In this document: positions 1-9,184 of the stretch, one piece after another
How the letters are laid out: each line of letters begins with the position of its first letter
Position numbering within the stretch: position 1 is the stretch's first letter
Assembly: GCA_023375785.1 (NCBI GenBank)
Contig: SZWC01006795.1
Location: 8,737 to 34,424, forward strand
Source of the DNA: Penium margaritaceum
Taxonomy: Eukaryota > Streptophyta > Zygnematophyceae > Desmidiales > Peniaceae
Length of the DNA: 25,688 nt
Direction: 5' to 3'
Program-made: the position numbers and the translations under genes
The notes under the pieces: model-generated
The model's database searches: none
Seen by the model: only the letters and a program-made list of their open reading frames with translations
Told to the model about the DNA's origin: nothing

Positions 1-250
1 CGCTCCTGTCACTGTGCGTCGGCTGTGAGTCATGGGGGAGTGTTGGTATGTGTCCCACAGATGTGTTGTGACCTCTGGCCTCGCTGCACACTCACTGCAC
101 TGATGGAGGCGATTAATGTTGGAGTGACACCGGCGCTGACGTCACCGCCCGCGTGATACCGGATCACAAGAAGACAGTCCGAACTATTGTGACTGGTTTC
201 AGGGTTACCTCTAACACAGGAATTTGCCACTTGCATTGTGTTGACACTAG
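1..250 (+). mobile_element. 3' end of a truncated copia-like LTR element (right boundary uncertain)
   Basis: Bases 21-43 (tgtgagtcatgggggag followed by TGT) match the end of the internal region and the LTR start of the copia element at 18245-18264. The purine stretch catgggggag at 31-40 is the polypurine tract, and a TG-initiated LTR would begin at 41. The LTR body does not resemble the LTR at 9962, so this is a different family or a diverged relative. I cannot place the right end; about 250 is a guess based on the end of the sequence block. No coding sequence is seen here. Confidence 0.45.
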
Positions 251-262
251 GATTCCTAGTGT
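244..262. repeat. Perfect 19-nt palindrome
   Basis: ACACTAGGA at 244-252 is the exact reverse complement of TCCTAGTGT at 254-262, with one central base. It lies near where the LTR of the left-hand element may end. It could be a small protein-binding site, part of the LTR end, or chance. Confidence 0.5.
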
Positions 263-638
263 ATGACGGGGGTGTGTGTCCGGGTTGTCTTCCCAGATTT
301 GCTAGGTTGTATGCGTGCAGACAATTATGTGGGTGAGGTCCCAGGTTCGAGGCTCACTAGGCGGGGTGCGAGCGAGGGTGGGCTCGCCGTTCGCCCGCTC
401 GTCACCCCGCCACCTCCTCTGCTACACCTAAGACCTCCGTCTCTTGTTACTAGATACAAACGCGTTTCTTCGCTAGTCAAGCTTTCTCCTGTCATGGCGT
501 CTAGTGCCTCCCTTGCTACGTGATGCACCACTTCCCTCGCTCTCCTCCCTAACCAGGTTCTTCTACCCTCATCGCAAACCCCTTCATTGAAGGTTTGTGA
601 TACTAGCAAGCGGAGGTTTGTTTAGAGTTTGAGGGGAG
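263..638. other. No gene recognised
   Basis: Short open frames occur on both strands, but none shows a recognisable domain or a convincing start context. A tRNA B-box-like string (ggttcgaggct, near 348) is present without a convincing A box or cloverleaf. Confidence 0.5.
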
Positions 639-770
639 TTCAAGACTCCCCATGCGCTGAACGGGAACCTGCTGGGCCCCGCCACCGCGGGGCCTCGCAC
701 GACCCCGCGCAAAAATAGAACCCTAAAACCTCGAATGCAATTCGGGGTATGGTTTGAATGCGGTTTGTGC
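639..770 (+). repeat. Hairpin-rich dispersed repeat, copy A
   Basis: This block aligns by eye to the reverse complement of about 19820-19950. Shared anchors are ggaacctgctggg, then a short GC-rich hairpin, then gcaaaaa, aaccct, gaatg.aattc.ggg and gtttgaa. The two copies therefore belong to one repeat family, lie in opposite orientation, and flank the gypsy-copia block. No coding potential is seen. The composition suggests a MITE or foldback element, but no terminal repeats or target duplication could be fixed. Confidence 0.6.
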
Positions 771-830
771 GTTAAAATAATAGGTTTGCGTTTATAAGAA
801 TTTACCCAAAAACGAAAGAAGGGCTTTTTC

Positions 831-1033
831 GCTCGATCGCGAGGGAGATATGATCGCTTTGTTTTTTTTTTCTGTCACGCAAACCTCCCAGTTCGCAAAC
901 CCCCAAGTTTAGGGTTATGTATGTTGGGCACGGGCGGAGCTCGTGCCAAACATACAAAACCCTAAATTGAAATGTGGGGTTTGCGTGAAAAAAAAAAAGC
1001 AGTTATCGCTCCCTCGCGATTCTCGCGTGAGAG
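831..1033. repeat. Long imperfect inverted repeat (foldback structure) centred near 937
   Basis: The left arm (831-932) and right arm (942-1033) are imperfect reverse complements. Paired blocks include gatcgcgagggag with ctccctcgcgat, a T-run with an A-run, cgcaaaccc with gggtttgcg, tttagggtt with aaccctaaa, and ggcacg with cgtgcc around a 9-nt centre. Each arm carries a telobox-like AAACCCTAA motif. A transcript could fold into a hairpin of about 200 nt. The arms differ by many substitutions and small indels, so it looks old. Confidence 0.65.
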
Positions 1034-1040
1034 TGATGTC

Positions 1041-1380
1041 CGCATGCAGTTTTTTTTTCATGCTCGCCTGTCGACGCATGCCGCGAGTGAGCATGTTTTT
1101 TGACTGGGCTTCTGAGTATTTTTTTTGCCGCTACCGGGCCAATCAGAGTCACACTTTGCGTTTTATGGGTATATGAGCTATTTGGCCCTTGTGAAATTCT
1201 ATTGAATACCTTACTGTCACTCACATTTGTGCAGATTAATGTTCTTAGTTCGCCCATGTCTCACATAAAAAACTTCATTCACACCAGAATTACATGTCGA
1301 GACATATGAAGCATGATTTTCCTTCCCGAAAGAGAAACTATCCCATCAAATTCCTCATCCAAAACATTCAACGATCGAAT
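1041..1380. other. Flanking DNA left of the gypsy insertion; no gene seen
   Basis: This stretch contains a smaller inverted repeat (catgctcgc near 1059 against gcgagtgagcatg near 1083) and otherwise unremarkable DNA. The last five bases, cgaat (1376-1380), are the likely left target-site duplication of the gypsy element. Confidence 0.5.
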
Positions 1381-2064
1381 TGTAGCGGGAGGGCCGGTTC
1401 GGCCCTCCCACCTCGCTGAAGCGATGGGTGGTTGCGCACCACCCCTCCCGTCAGCGAGGCCTGGCCGGCGGCCAGCACTTCGCTGGCCGCCGGCCAGCTC
1501 GCTGCCGACCGGTTGGACAGCCGGCGGCCGGCCAAGTGACCGGCCGGTCACCGGCCGGCCAGCCACCAGCCGCCGATCGCGGCCTCAGCCCGATCGGCGG
1601 CTGAGAGGCCACGAGGGCCTCGAGGGCGAGGCCTCGTGGCCTCGTACCCTCGCCTCCCCCTTGCCCTCCTTGCAAACGAGCAAGAGAGGACGAGGGTGAG
1701 GTCAAATTTGCTGGCGCGAAATTGCCAGCGTGCCTTGCACGCGACGATTTCGCGCCAGAAGGACAAAACAAAACTCGAAGTTCGTTTACGACGAACTTCG
1801 ACATAAAACAAACTGAATAACTCGTGCGAACACACGAGTTCGAGGTAAAAACCCCCGGTTTGGGTCCCAAAACCAGGGGTTTGGTTAAAAACGGAAATGG
1901 GCCTCCGGAGACTCGAAATATTCGAGTCTCCCTGCTCTGGGTCGTTGATGACGATTGCCCCTCAGTCTTGCGAAGGGGGTAAACCCCTGACGCGGACTGA
2001 GAACGCCATTCTGCGAACTCCGACGATGACTTCAGAGCAGGAGCTGGAGACTCAGCCCGTTACA
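1381..2064 (+). repeat. Gypsy 5' LTR, built of serial hairpins
   Basis: This LTR starts TGTAGCGGGAGGG and ends CCCGTTACA. It contains at least nine inverted repeats with short loops: 1387-1396/1400-1409, 1411-1419/1451-1459 enclosing 1426-1432/1438-1444, 1461-1476/1482-1497 (16 bp, perfect), 1567-1579/1591-1603, 1605-1616/1632-1643, 1711-1722/1747-1758, 1775-1785/1791-1801, 1819-1826/1833-1840 and 1908-1917/1921-1930. No strong TATA box is visible inside; cataaaac near 1802 is a weak candidate. Confidence 0.93.
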
Positions 2065-2065
2065 G

Positions 2066-2080
2066 TGGTTCTCAGAGCCA
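2066..2080 (+). promoter_or_regulatory. Gypsy primer-binding site (putative)
   Basis: TGGTTCTCAGAGCCA begins one base after the 5' LTR, where minus-strand DNA synthesis is primed by a tRNA 3' end. It resembles the initiator-Met PBS (TGGTATCAGAGCC) but has TC where that site has A, so another tRNA or a diverged site is possible. Confidence 0.65.
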
Positions 2081-2921
2081 GACGACCCTCGCGACTAAGG
2101 GTTCAACGGAAATGGCGGCTACGTCAGATATAAAAAGCCGTCGGCAGCTGCAAGCAGCAGCAGAAACACCAGAAGGGACTACGGCATCCATACTTCACGG
2201 ATTGAAGCGCCGTAAACTGCATTGCAGAGGTGGAAAAAAAATCTACTTGGTGGAGCCACTTCCTTCGAGCCTCTCCACACTTCCAGGGGGCAAGGAAGAT
2301 TTTTGTGGGGCGGGTTGGGGAGTTCCCACCTCTAAAACCACAAAATCCTCCTCATTTTCAAGACTCCTTCAAACCTCCTTCATCCACAAAATTGGGACAG
2401 CGTCCCTCCCCAAGCTTAGGGACTCTCACGATCTAAGAGCGCCCTAAAAAGAAGGAGGGTGCCACCTTGGGGATTTTTGGCGGCTCCTCCAACGATGCCG
2501 ACTCAAGGAGGACGCCGCCAAGGGGCGCAAGACGCGCAAAGAAGACTCAAGAGGAGGCGAAGGAAGCCAAGAAGACAAGAAGACAAGAACAAAAGTAGTC
2601 TTTTGTTCTAGACCTTGTACTTGCTTAACTTCTTGCTCTTTGTCTTAGTTTTGTGAGCGGTACTCACACTGCATGTTACTCCCTTGTATTTTGATTTTCT
2701 GTTTTCCTAGATCCTAGTTGCTACCAAGTGTCGTGAGTCACGGCCTAGGAGGACTAGTTTCTAAACCGACGACCTTGTGCCGATGTGGCGGCCTAGGAAA
2801 ATAGAAATATAGATTGAAATTGCCTCACTGATCATGAGAGCAACGTCTTAGGAGGCGATTCCTCTTCGTTGTGGGGTGATCCTCACAACAACCTTCACTC
2901 GCTAGTTGCACGAGCGACGGG
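2081..2921 (+). other. Gypsy 5' leader
   Basis: This is the untranslated region between the PBS and the gag start. It has a TATA-like TATAAAAA at 2129-2136, a purine-rich GA/AAG stretch around 2500-2595, and then pyrimidine-rich sequence ending ttttcctag near 2710. That ending could be a 3' splice site of a leader intron, but no matching donor is certain. Short open frames here show no known domain. Confidence 0.5.
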
Positions 2922-4991
2922 ATGGCAAGTGCCGGATCGTCTAGGACCAACAAGGGCAAGGTGGTGACGGCCTCACCACGAGCTCTCGGCGGACTCCAAG
3001 TTTTGGGAGCCGCCGCCGCGAGCACGATTGCCAACCCAAAGGCAACCGTACCACCAAGGGCAACCCTACCGCCAAAGGCAACCGACGCCAACCTCGACGA
3101 TACCGAGCAGCATGCGGAGGCGAAAAGGGTGCTTGACGAGCACGTCGACGCGCACGTGGGCGACCCCCACACGACGGACGATGCCATGGAGGAGGATCTC
3201 CCGGGGGGATACCCCGACAAAGAGCACGACGTCGACGATGGCGAAGGCGACGAGGATCGCGACCATCGCCATCGTCGTGCGACGAACTCAAGCCGATTGC
3301 TCGAGAAGGGCAAGACGCCCGCCGCATCGCCTGAAGCTGCCGACGGCAGCGAGACTACCGAGAGCAGCAAGGGCGTTGAAAGCAGCCACACGGGAGGTTC
3401 CCGTGAGAACGAGCCGGACGACGTCGCCGCGAAGGCAATTTGCGATGACCGTCGTAGGCTCGCGGAGTTCGCTGCCGAGGCCGCAGGCCGACTCAAGATC
3501 ACCACTGGTGGTAGAGATACGGCACCACTCGGAGGAATGGGGGCGGACCCTCCTTCCTACGATGCGGCCGCATCCGGGCAAGGCAGCGCCCACTCGAGCG
3601 TCGTCGCAGACGATAGTCTCCTCCGAAAGGTGGGACTCCTTGGAGGCGTGTACGCGAACCGTACCCTCTTGCAGTGGGTAAGGGTGCACGGACAACGCGA
3701 GGCCCTGGAGGCTATCACAGATGCTCTGACGACATCAGAGCTCAAGTTCGCGTTCGCCAACCTGCTGGTCCGCGTCGAGCAGAGCATCACGGACCTTGAC
3801 CATGATCGCCAGCTGCAGCGCCTGGCCGCCCATGAGGCAAGCCGCCGATGCAACAACCTCGACAAGGCGTTGCAGAGCGTGACCCAGGTGCGGATGCAGC
3901 AGCAAGCACAGCATGCCGCAGTTGTGGATGCCACTGCCGGTGGCAGCAACGACTTGCTTACCTCGACGACTTCGGGGTCGGTCATGAACACGTCCTTCCT
4001 CCACAGTGTGGAGATCTTCCAGAAGGGCGTGAAGTTGACCGACTGGCTGAACCGCATGGAGCACGTTCTACGTGTCCACAAGGCTCCACTCAGCCAGTGG
4101 GGCGACCTTGCCACGACGCGGCTTGAAGACAAACTCTTCAAGTACGTGGTCAAGGAGTGGACTGCACAGCAGCCGCACCTCGAGTGGCAGCCCATGCTGT
4201 GGGAGACTTTCTGCGCGATCATGCGCAAGAAGTGCACCCAACGTGAGGAGGGGCAGCGCTCCTTCCACAAGATCAAGGACTTCAGGCAGCTGGGCAGCTC
4301 GCTCGAATCCTACTTGAGCGAGTTCACCGCACTCGTGGAGGAAGCCGAAAGCTTCACCGAGGGCGATGGAACTCAGACGTTCAAGTACCCGGAGTGCATG
4401 CCGCTGGAGTACTTGCGTGATGGTCTCACCAGCGAGAAGCTGAAGGACAAGACCACCATGACAGCCATTGGCCAAGCTTGGACAAATTGGAGGGCGTTGC
4501 GCGACTACATGAGCGAAGTGTATTCGGCGAACCCGAAACACTACTCTGATGCACGGCCGAACGTGCGTGCACATCAGGGGCGCGACATGCGTGTGGACGC
4601 TGCAGGGGCTGGTGGGTCAGTCGGACAGCGAGGCGGGGCCAAGGGCAAGCAGCCTACAAACCCTCCGGCCAAGAAGGCTGGTGGACACAAGGGTCCCAAC
4701 AACAAGCGCAGCCGTGAGAATGACGAGCTGCAGGCGGCGCGTGAGCGTCGCAACGCAGCCTTCCACGAAGGGCTCTGCCACAATTGCATGCAGCCGGGCC
4801 ACTTTAGGGCTCAGTGCCCTGAGGCTGCTGGTGGTGGTCAAGAGGCCGTGGCGCTAGCTGCAGCAGCAGCACCTTGTCGGGATGGTGCAGGAGGAGGCCG
4901 CGGACAAGGCCGTGGACAGGGTCGCGGTCGCGGCAATGGGCCCGGCCGTGGTAACGGACAGGGGCGTGGGGCGGGTTTTCCCCACCCCTGA
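2922..4991 (+). CDS. gag: Gypsy Gag polyprotein, intact (689 aa)
   Basis: Gag forms the virus-like particle and binds element RNA. The ATG at 2922 sits in a good context (gacgggATGG) and gives an uninterrupted 689-codon frame. Residues 1 to about 220 are charged and low in complexity, with an acidic stretch around 85-115. Residues about 360-540 form a Retrotrans_gag-type region (W and L rich; motifs such as DWLNRMEHVL and ESYLSEFTALVEEAESF). A CCHC zinc knuckle (CHNCMQPGHFRAQC) lies at residues 619-632, nt 4776-4817. The tail is an Arg/Gly-rich RNA-binding stretch of GRGQGRG type. At 689 aa it is long for a gypsy Gag because of the N-terminal extension. The frame ends at TGA 4989-4991, inside a candidate frameshift structure. 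Gag is unbroken whereas the adjoining pol carries many lesions. Confidence 0.9.
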   Translation: MASAGSSRTNKGKVVTASPRALGGLQVLGAAAASTIANPKATVPPRATLPPKATDANLDDTEQHAEAKRVLDEHVDAHVGDPHTTDDAMEEDLPGGYPDKEHDVDDGEGDEDRDHRHRRATNSSRLLEKGKTPAASPEAADGSETTESSKGVESSHTGGSRENEPDDVAAKAICDDRRRLAEFAAEAAGRLKITTGGRDTAPLGGMGADPPSYDAAASGQGSAHSSVVADDSLLRKVGLLGGVYANRTLLQWVRVHGQREALEAITDALTTSELKFAFANLLVRVEQSITDLDHDRQLQRLAAHEASRRCNNLDKALQSVTQVRMQQQAQHAAVVDATAGGSNDLLTSTTSGSVMNTSFLHSVEIFQKGVKLTDWLNRMEHVLRVHKAPLSQWGDLATTRLEDKLFKYVVKEWTAQQPHLEWQPMLWETFCAIMRKKCTQREEGQRSFHKIKDFRQLGSSLESYLSEFTALVEEAESFTEGDGTQTFKYPECMPLEYLRDGLTSEKLKDKTTMTAIGQAWTNWRALRDYMSEVYSANPKHYSDARPNVRAHQGRDMRVDAAGAGGSVGQRGGAKGKQPTNPPAKKAGGHKGPNNKRSRENDELQAARERRNAAFHEGLCHNCMQPGHFRAQCPEAAGGGQEAVALAAAAAPCRDGAGGGRGQGRGQGRGRGNGPGRGNGQGRGAGFPHP

Positions 4992-5019
4992 GTGACGTCA
5001 GTGGGGACCACTCAGGGGT
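4973..5019 (+). promoter_or_regulatory. Candidate -1 programmed frameshift site (slippery heptamer, stem, possible pseudoknot)
   Basis: GGGTTTT at 4973-4979 fits X XXY YYZ in the gag frame (G GGT TTT), three codons before the gag TGA. A perfect 11-bp stem follows (4984-4994 with 5009-5019), with a 14-nt loop. Loop bases GGGG at 5003-5006 can also pair with CCCC at 4980-4983, giving an H-type pseudoknot topology. A -1 slip here enters exactly the frame that encodes protease, and that frame is open from here to a TGA at 5192. The elements are seen directly; that they function is inferred. Confidence 0.65.
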
Positions 5020-5923
5020 AAAACTGGATCACGAGTGCGAGTTCATGTTTTGTGACGAGGATGTTAAACAATTTGAGTTTTTGACGAGTTTAAATTTCTC
5101 TGTTGTCTTCTCCCCTCTCATTGAACCTCATTCTGCACTTGCTGATCGACATTGCCCACTAAATATTGCATCATCAGACAAGATACATGACTGAACCTGC
5201 TTAGTGGTGGTGACACCAACCACTGTGCAAGAGTTGTGTAACACAGTGATTGAAGCAAACACCCTCAAAGCGATGAGCTCAATCACATTCGCAGTACCTT
5301 TAGTCGACGATTTTGACCCAGTGAAATTTATAGACCGGAAGGTACTGGCTGAATTTACACATGCCCACAAGATGTGGACTCGAGTGGGTGAATCATGGGA
5401 GTTGCGACGCTCGTCGTACAGATTCCGTGTTTATCACAAGCTCGGCTTACCGTCGTCGAGTCTGTTCACTCTGAAGAGTGGAGGCAACATGACGATGCAG
5501 TTCAAAGGACACCAAGCTGGTGCTCCCGTGAACGTACTTGCTGACACTGGAGGGGACGAATCTTTTGTTGGCCTTGGCTTTACCCGTCAGGTTGGCCTGA
5601 AGTACGAGCTATCGAATGGCGCAGTTGTTGTCGGTGACAACCGTACGGTACCCGTGATCGGTACTTGTAAAACAAAAATTTGTATTCAAGGGTACACACA
5701 GAGTGTCATGTTGAAGATACTCAACCTTCTTGACCCGTTTGACGTGGTGCTAGGCGATCCCTGGCTCCGTGACAACAAGGCTCTAGTGTGCTTTGAATCA
5801 AAGCGTTTGATCCTCCGAAAAGGACAACGCCACTTTACGTTGATTCTGAGTACGGAATTATCACCGACCCGACTCAAAGTCCATGCCAGCTTGTCTGCAA
5901 TGCAGGTCAAGAGACGTATTTGA
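4979..5923 (+). pseudogene. pol: Gypsy pol, protease region (degraded)
   Basis: This is the retropepsin part of pol, which cleaves the polyprotein. It lies in the -1 frame relative to gag. The frame is open from the frameshift site to TGA 5192-5194 and then open again to TGA 5921-5923. The aspartic protease motif is ADTGGDESFVG with DTG at 5543-5551. A later VVLGDPWLR-type segment fits the second half of the fold. The second stop is followed by a short segment and a TAG at 5954-5956 before RT begins. Because the active site survives, the stops look like recent point changes. Confidence 0.85.
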
Positions 5924-7345
5924 GAAGGTTGTCGATACTACTTGGCTCAGCTGTAGAAAGTGGAGGACGATGTGACGGAAGGCACGCCACAAGAGATCAG
6001 ATCTCTATTGGCGGACTTCTCGGATGTATTCCAAGACCCACCGGCTGGGTTTCCACCAGAAAGACACATGGGCCACACGATTTCGCTACACTCGGAGGTG
6101 ACTCTTCCGTTTAGACCCATGTATCGCCTTAGTCCAGCAGAAAGGCGAGAGGCAGAACGCCAAATCAAAGAGTACCTTACAGAAGGATGGATCGAGCTAA
6201 GTAGCTCGCCGTACGGTGCGCCGATCCTTTTTGTGAACAAAAAGGATGGTGGTTTACGCATGTGCGTGGATTATCGGGTGTTGAACAAGCTGACAGTGAA
6301 AAATCGATTCCCCTTACCACGGATTGAGGACCTTTTTGACCAACTCCAAGGCGCAAAAGTTTTTTCGTCCTTGGATTTGTCTCAAGGGTACCATCAAATC
6401 CGCATCATGGAAGAGGATGTGCCCAAAACCGCGTTTCAAATGTACATGGGACACTATTAGTTCCGAGTGTTATGCTTCAGGGTTACAAATGCCCCGGCAA
6501 CCTTCCAAGGAGAAATGAACCGAACGTTTGCCAAGCAACTCGGCCAGTTTGTCTTGGTTTACCTGGATGGCATCCTGGTTTTCTCCAAATCCATGGAAGA
6601 GCACATAGAACATCTGCGTGAAGTTCTCACAATCCTTTGGGAACATAATTTCTATGCGAAAGTGAGCAAGTGCAAGTTTACACAAGATGAGCTCGAATAC
6701 CTTGGACACATCGTCGGCAAGGATGGCATCCGTGTTGACCCACGAAAAGTCCAAGCCATTGTGGACTGGCCACATCCCAAAAATGTTGGGCAGATTCGGT
6801 CTTTCCTCGGCCTTGCAAACTACTTTTGACGGTTTATGCAAGGGTATTCGACCCTGGTAGCATCGCTAACCAGCCTCATGCGAAAAGACGTGCGTTGGGA
6901 ATGGAAATCTGATTGCGAGAACGCTTTTCTCAAAGTCAAAGAGCTTCTATCTACAGCGCCCGTCCTAGCTCTTCCGGATCCATCGCAACCATGGGAGGTT
7001 CGATGTGATACATCGGTAGAAGGACTTGGAGCCGTCTCATGCAAAACGGTCACCCAGTTGCGTATGAGAGCCGAAAGCTCATCCCCGCAGAAACGCGGTA
7101 CACGACTGGGGATCAAGAGCTCCTTGTGGTAGTACACGCTTTCAAGATGTGGCGTTGCTACCTCGAGGGTGCTGAAGGGGGTGTGACGGTCGTGACCGAC
7201 CATAATCCATTGGTGTTTTACCAAATGAAACCAAACCTGTCAAGACGACAGGCGCGTTCGAGCGAATACCTCAGTCGATTCTCGTTCACATGGGAATATC
7301 GGCCAGGACGCATCAATGTGGCCGATCCACTAAGCCGACAGCCTG
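5924..7345 (+). pseudogene. pol: Gypsy pol, reverse transcriptase and RNase H (degraded)
   Basis: RT copies element RNA to DNA and RNase H removes the RNA strand. Family motifs are seen in order: [95 protein letters not shown]. Lesions are TAG 5954-5956, TAG 6458-6460 after MGHY, and TGA 6827-6829, probably from CGA (Arg). A one-base loss near 7036 shifts the frame just before the RNase H segment QNGHPVAYESRKL. The catalytic YLDD box reads YLDG because the codon at 6569-6571 is GGC, so a metal-binding Asp is lost. RNase H keeps CDTS, GDQELL and VVTDHNPL. The frame runs on to the integrase region. Confidence 0.93.
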
Positions 7346-8896
7346 TGGAAATTAAAGCAACCACCGAGGTCAGTGGGTGTTTTATGGCCATTGTAACAAC
7401 AAGCGTACAACCACCACATCCCCTTGCACCTCTGCTGCAACCACCACGAGAGATTATCCATTGCAACGGTTTTGTAAACAGGATCCGGATGGGATACTGT
7501 GTGGATTCTTGGTTTCAAGACTCTCAAAATCTGGACAAATACGGCTTGGTGGAGGCCGCAGGAATCTTCTGGCACGGAGAACAAGTTGTTGTGCCAAACT
7601 CGGGAGACCTTCCAGCAAAGGTTATCTCCCAGTTCCACGACCCGCTGGTCGCAGGTCACGTAGAACCCTGAAAGACCGGACGGGCACTCTCGGACCACTA
7701 TTGGTGGCCAGGGTGGAGTGTCGATGTCCGTAAGTATTGCATGACATGCGACCCATGTCTTCGGAATAAGGCTAGTAACAAGAAGCCTGCGGGACTCCTC
7801 CAGCTGGGAGTGCGTCAGCATGGACTTCATTACTCGCCTTCCGGACACGGCCCGTGGCCATGATGCAATGCTAGTGGTTGTGGATCTTTTGATGAAGATG
7901 ACACACTTCATTCCTACAACCACTGACGTAAACGCAGAGGAGACCGCTCGTCTCTTCTTTGAGGGTGTCGTAAAGCACCATGGCTTGCCGTTGCGCATTG
8001 TCTCTGATCGAGATCAAAAACTTGCTAGTAAGTTCTGGCAAAAGATGCACGAGTACTTCGGCAGTGAGTCGCAAATGTCGACAGCATTTCACCCTCAAAC
8101 TGACGGACAAACAGAGCGCATGAATCGCACTCTGGAGCAGATGCTCCGCATGTACGTTAACCCTACCATGCATGATTGGGACGAAATCCTAGCATCGGCA
8201 GAGTTTGCGGTGAACAACTCGGTGAACGAGTCCACACAGTTCACACCGTTCGTGTTGAACAGTGGTCGGCATCCAGTGGTACCCTCTTCATTGGTGAAGA
8301 GTGGGAGTACAGGAGGGCAGGTTCCTTCCGCTCAAGCCTTTGCCGAGCGCATCGACTCCTTATTACAGGAGGCGAAGGGTCACCTTCAAGCAGCTCGGCG
8401 GCGACAAAAGGCATATGCCGACAAAGGTCACCGGGAGGTGTCGTTTGACATCGGCGACAAAGTGCTGCTCAGCACTTAAAACCTTCGGTTGAAGTCGCCA
8501 GGGGCAAGAAAACTTCTACCAAAGTGGATTGGGCTGTTTCCCATTGTGGCACGCATCGGGCCAGTGGCATACCTATTGCTACTTCTGCCAAGTATGAAGA
8601 TACATGACGTGTTTCATGTGAGCCTGCTGGCTCTGTACACGGCAGAAGGAACCGTTCAGCCACCGCCAGCAGTCCTGGCTGCCGACGGCCAATACGAGTT
8701 CCTTCGCCTACTCCAGCACCAAGAGCGTACTCTTCGGTCGCGCGTTGTCAGGGAGTACCTCGTTCATTGGGCCGGTTGTGGACCTGAACAGAATGCATGG
8801 GAGTCCAAATCTCGGTTGCCCACAGGGGTGGTCAACGAGTACTGGAGCGAGCTTGTAGCTCGCTCAGATCGACGCGTGGCAGGAGGTACCACCTGA
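7346..8896 (+). pseudogene. pol: Gypsy pol, integrase with C-terminal chromodomain (degraded)
   Basis: Integrase inserts the DNA copy. The H2C2 zinc region (FHDPLVAGH ... YCMTCDPC) is interrupted by TGA 7669-7671. A small deletion near 7801-7806, in the linker before WECVSMDF, shifts the frame. The catalytic core keeps all three acidic residues: Asp 7823-7825, Asp 8006-8008 and Glu 8114-8116, with 35 residues between the last two. TAA 8477-8479 interrupts the tail at VLLST. Downstream, KIHDVFHVSLL and a chromodomain-like stretch (about 8690-8850, EYLVHWAGCGPEQNAWE) lead to the natural stop at 8894-8896. Chromodomains of this class bind chromatin marks and bias the choice of insertion site. 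Confidence 0.92.
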
Positions 8897-9184
8897 ACGC
8901 GGGAAAAGTGAACAGCATTCCCACAGGGCAGCAATCATGGACAGTGACCATAGGAGGTTGGGGACGCCCAACATGGTTGTCGCGCGTATGCTCCAGCCTA
9001 AAGGGGGGAGGCCACTAGCCGTGCTGACCTACAAGCTGCAGCTTAGGTCTAAGTACCATGCACGTGTTCATGTTTAGCTGGTGATTGAAATCATTAATTT
9101 TCTTTCACAATGTTGATGACTCACTGACTGACAATCCTACTTGTTGTTCATGAACCAGGACGGCTCATAATAAGTGGGGAGGAA
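8897..9184 (+). other. Gypsy 3' untranslated region with two polypurine tracts
   Basis: The segment between pol and the 3' LTR has no open frame of note. AGTGGGGAGGAA at 9173-9184 abuts the 3' LTR and is the expected plus-strand primer. A second, stronger purine tract, AAAGGGGGGAGG at 9000-9011, lies 173 nt upstream of the LTR-adjacent tract. Confidence 0.75.

Noticed and set aside
290..360. tRNA gene or SINE promoter (ggttcgaggct resembles a B box)
   Set aside because: There is no convincing A box at the right spacing, no T-arm stem and no acceptor stem.
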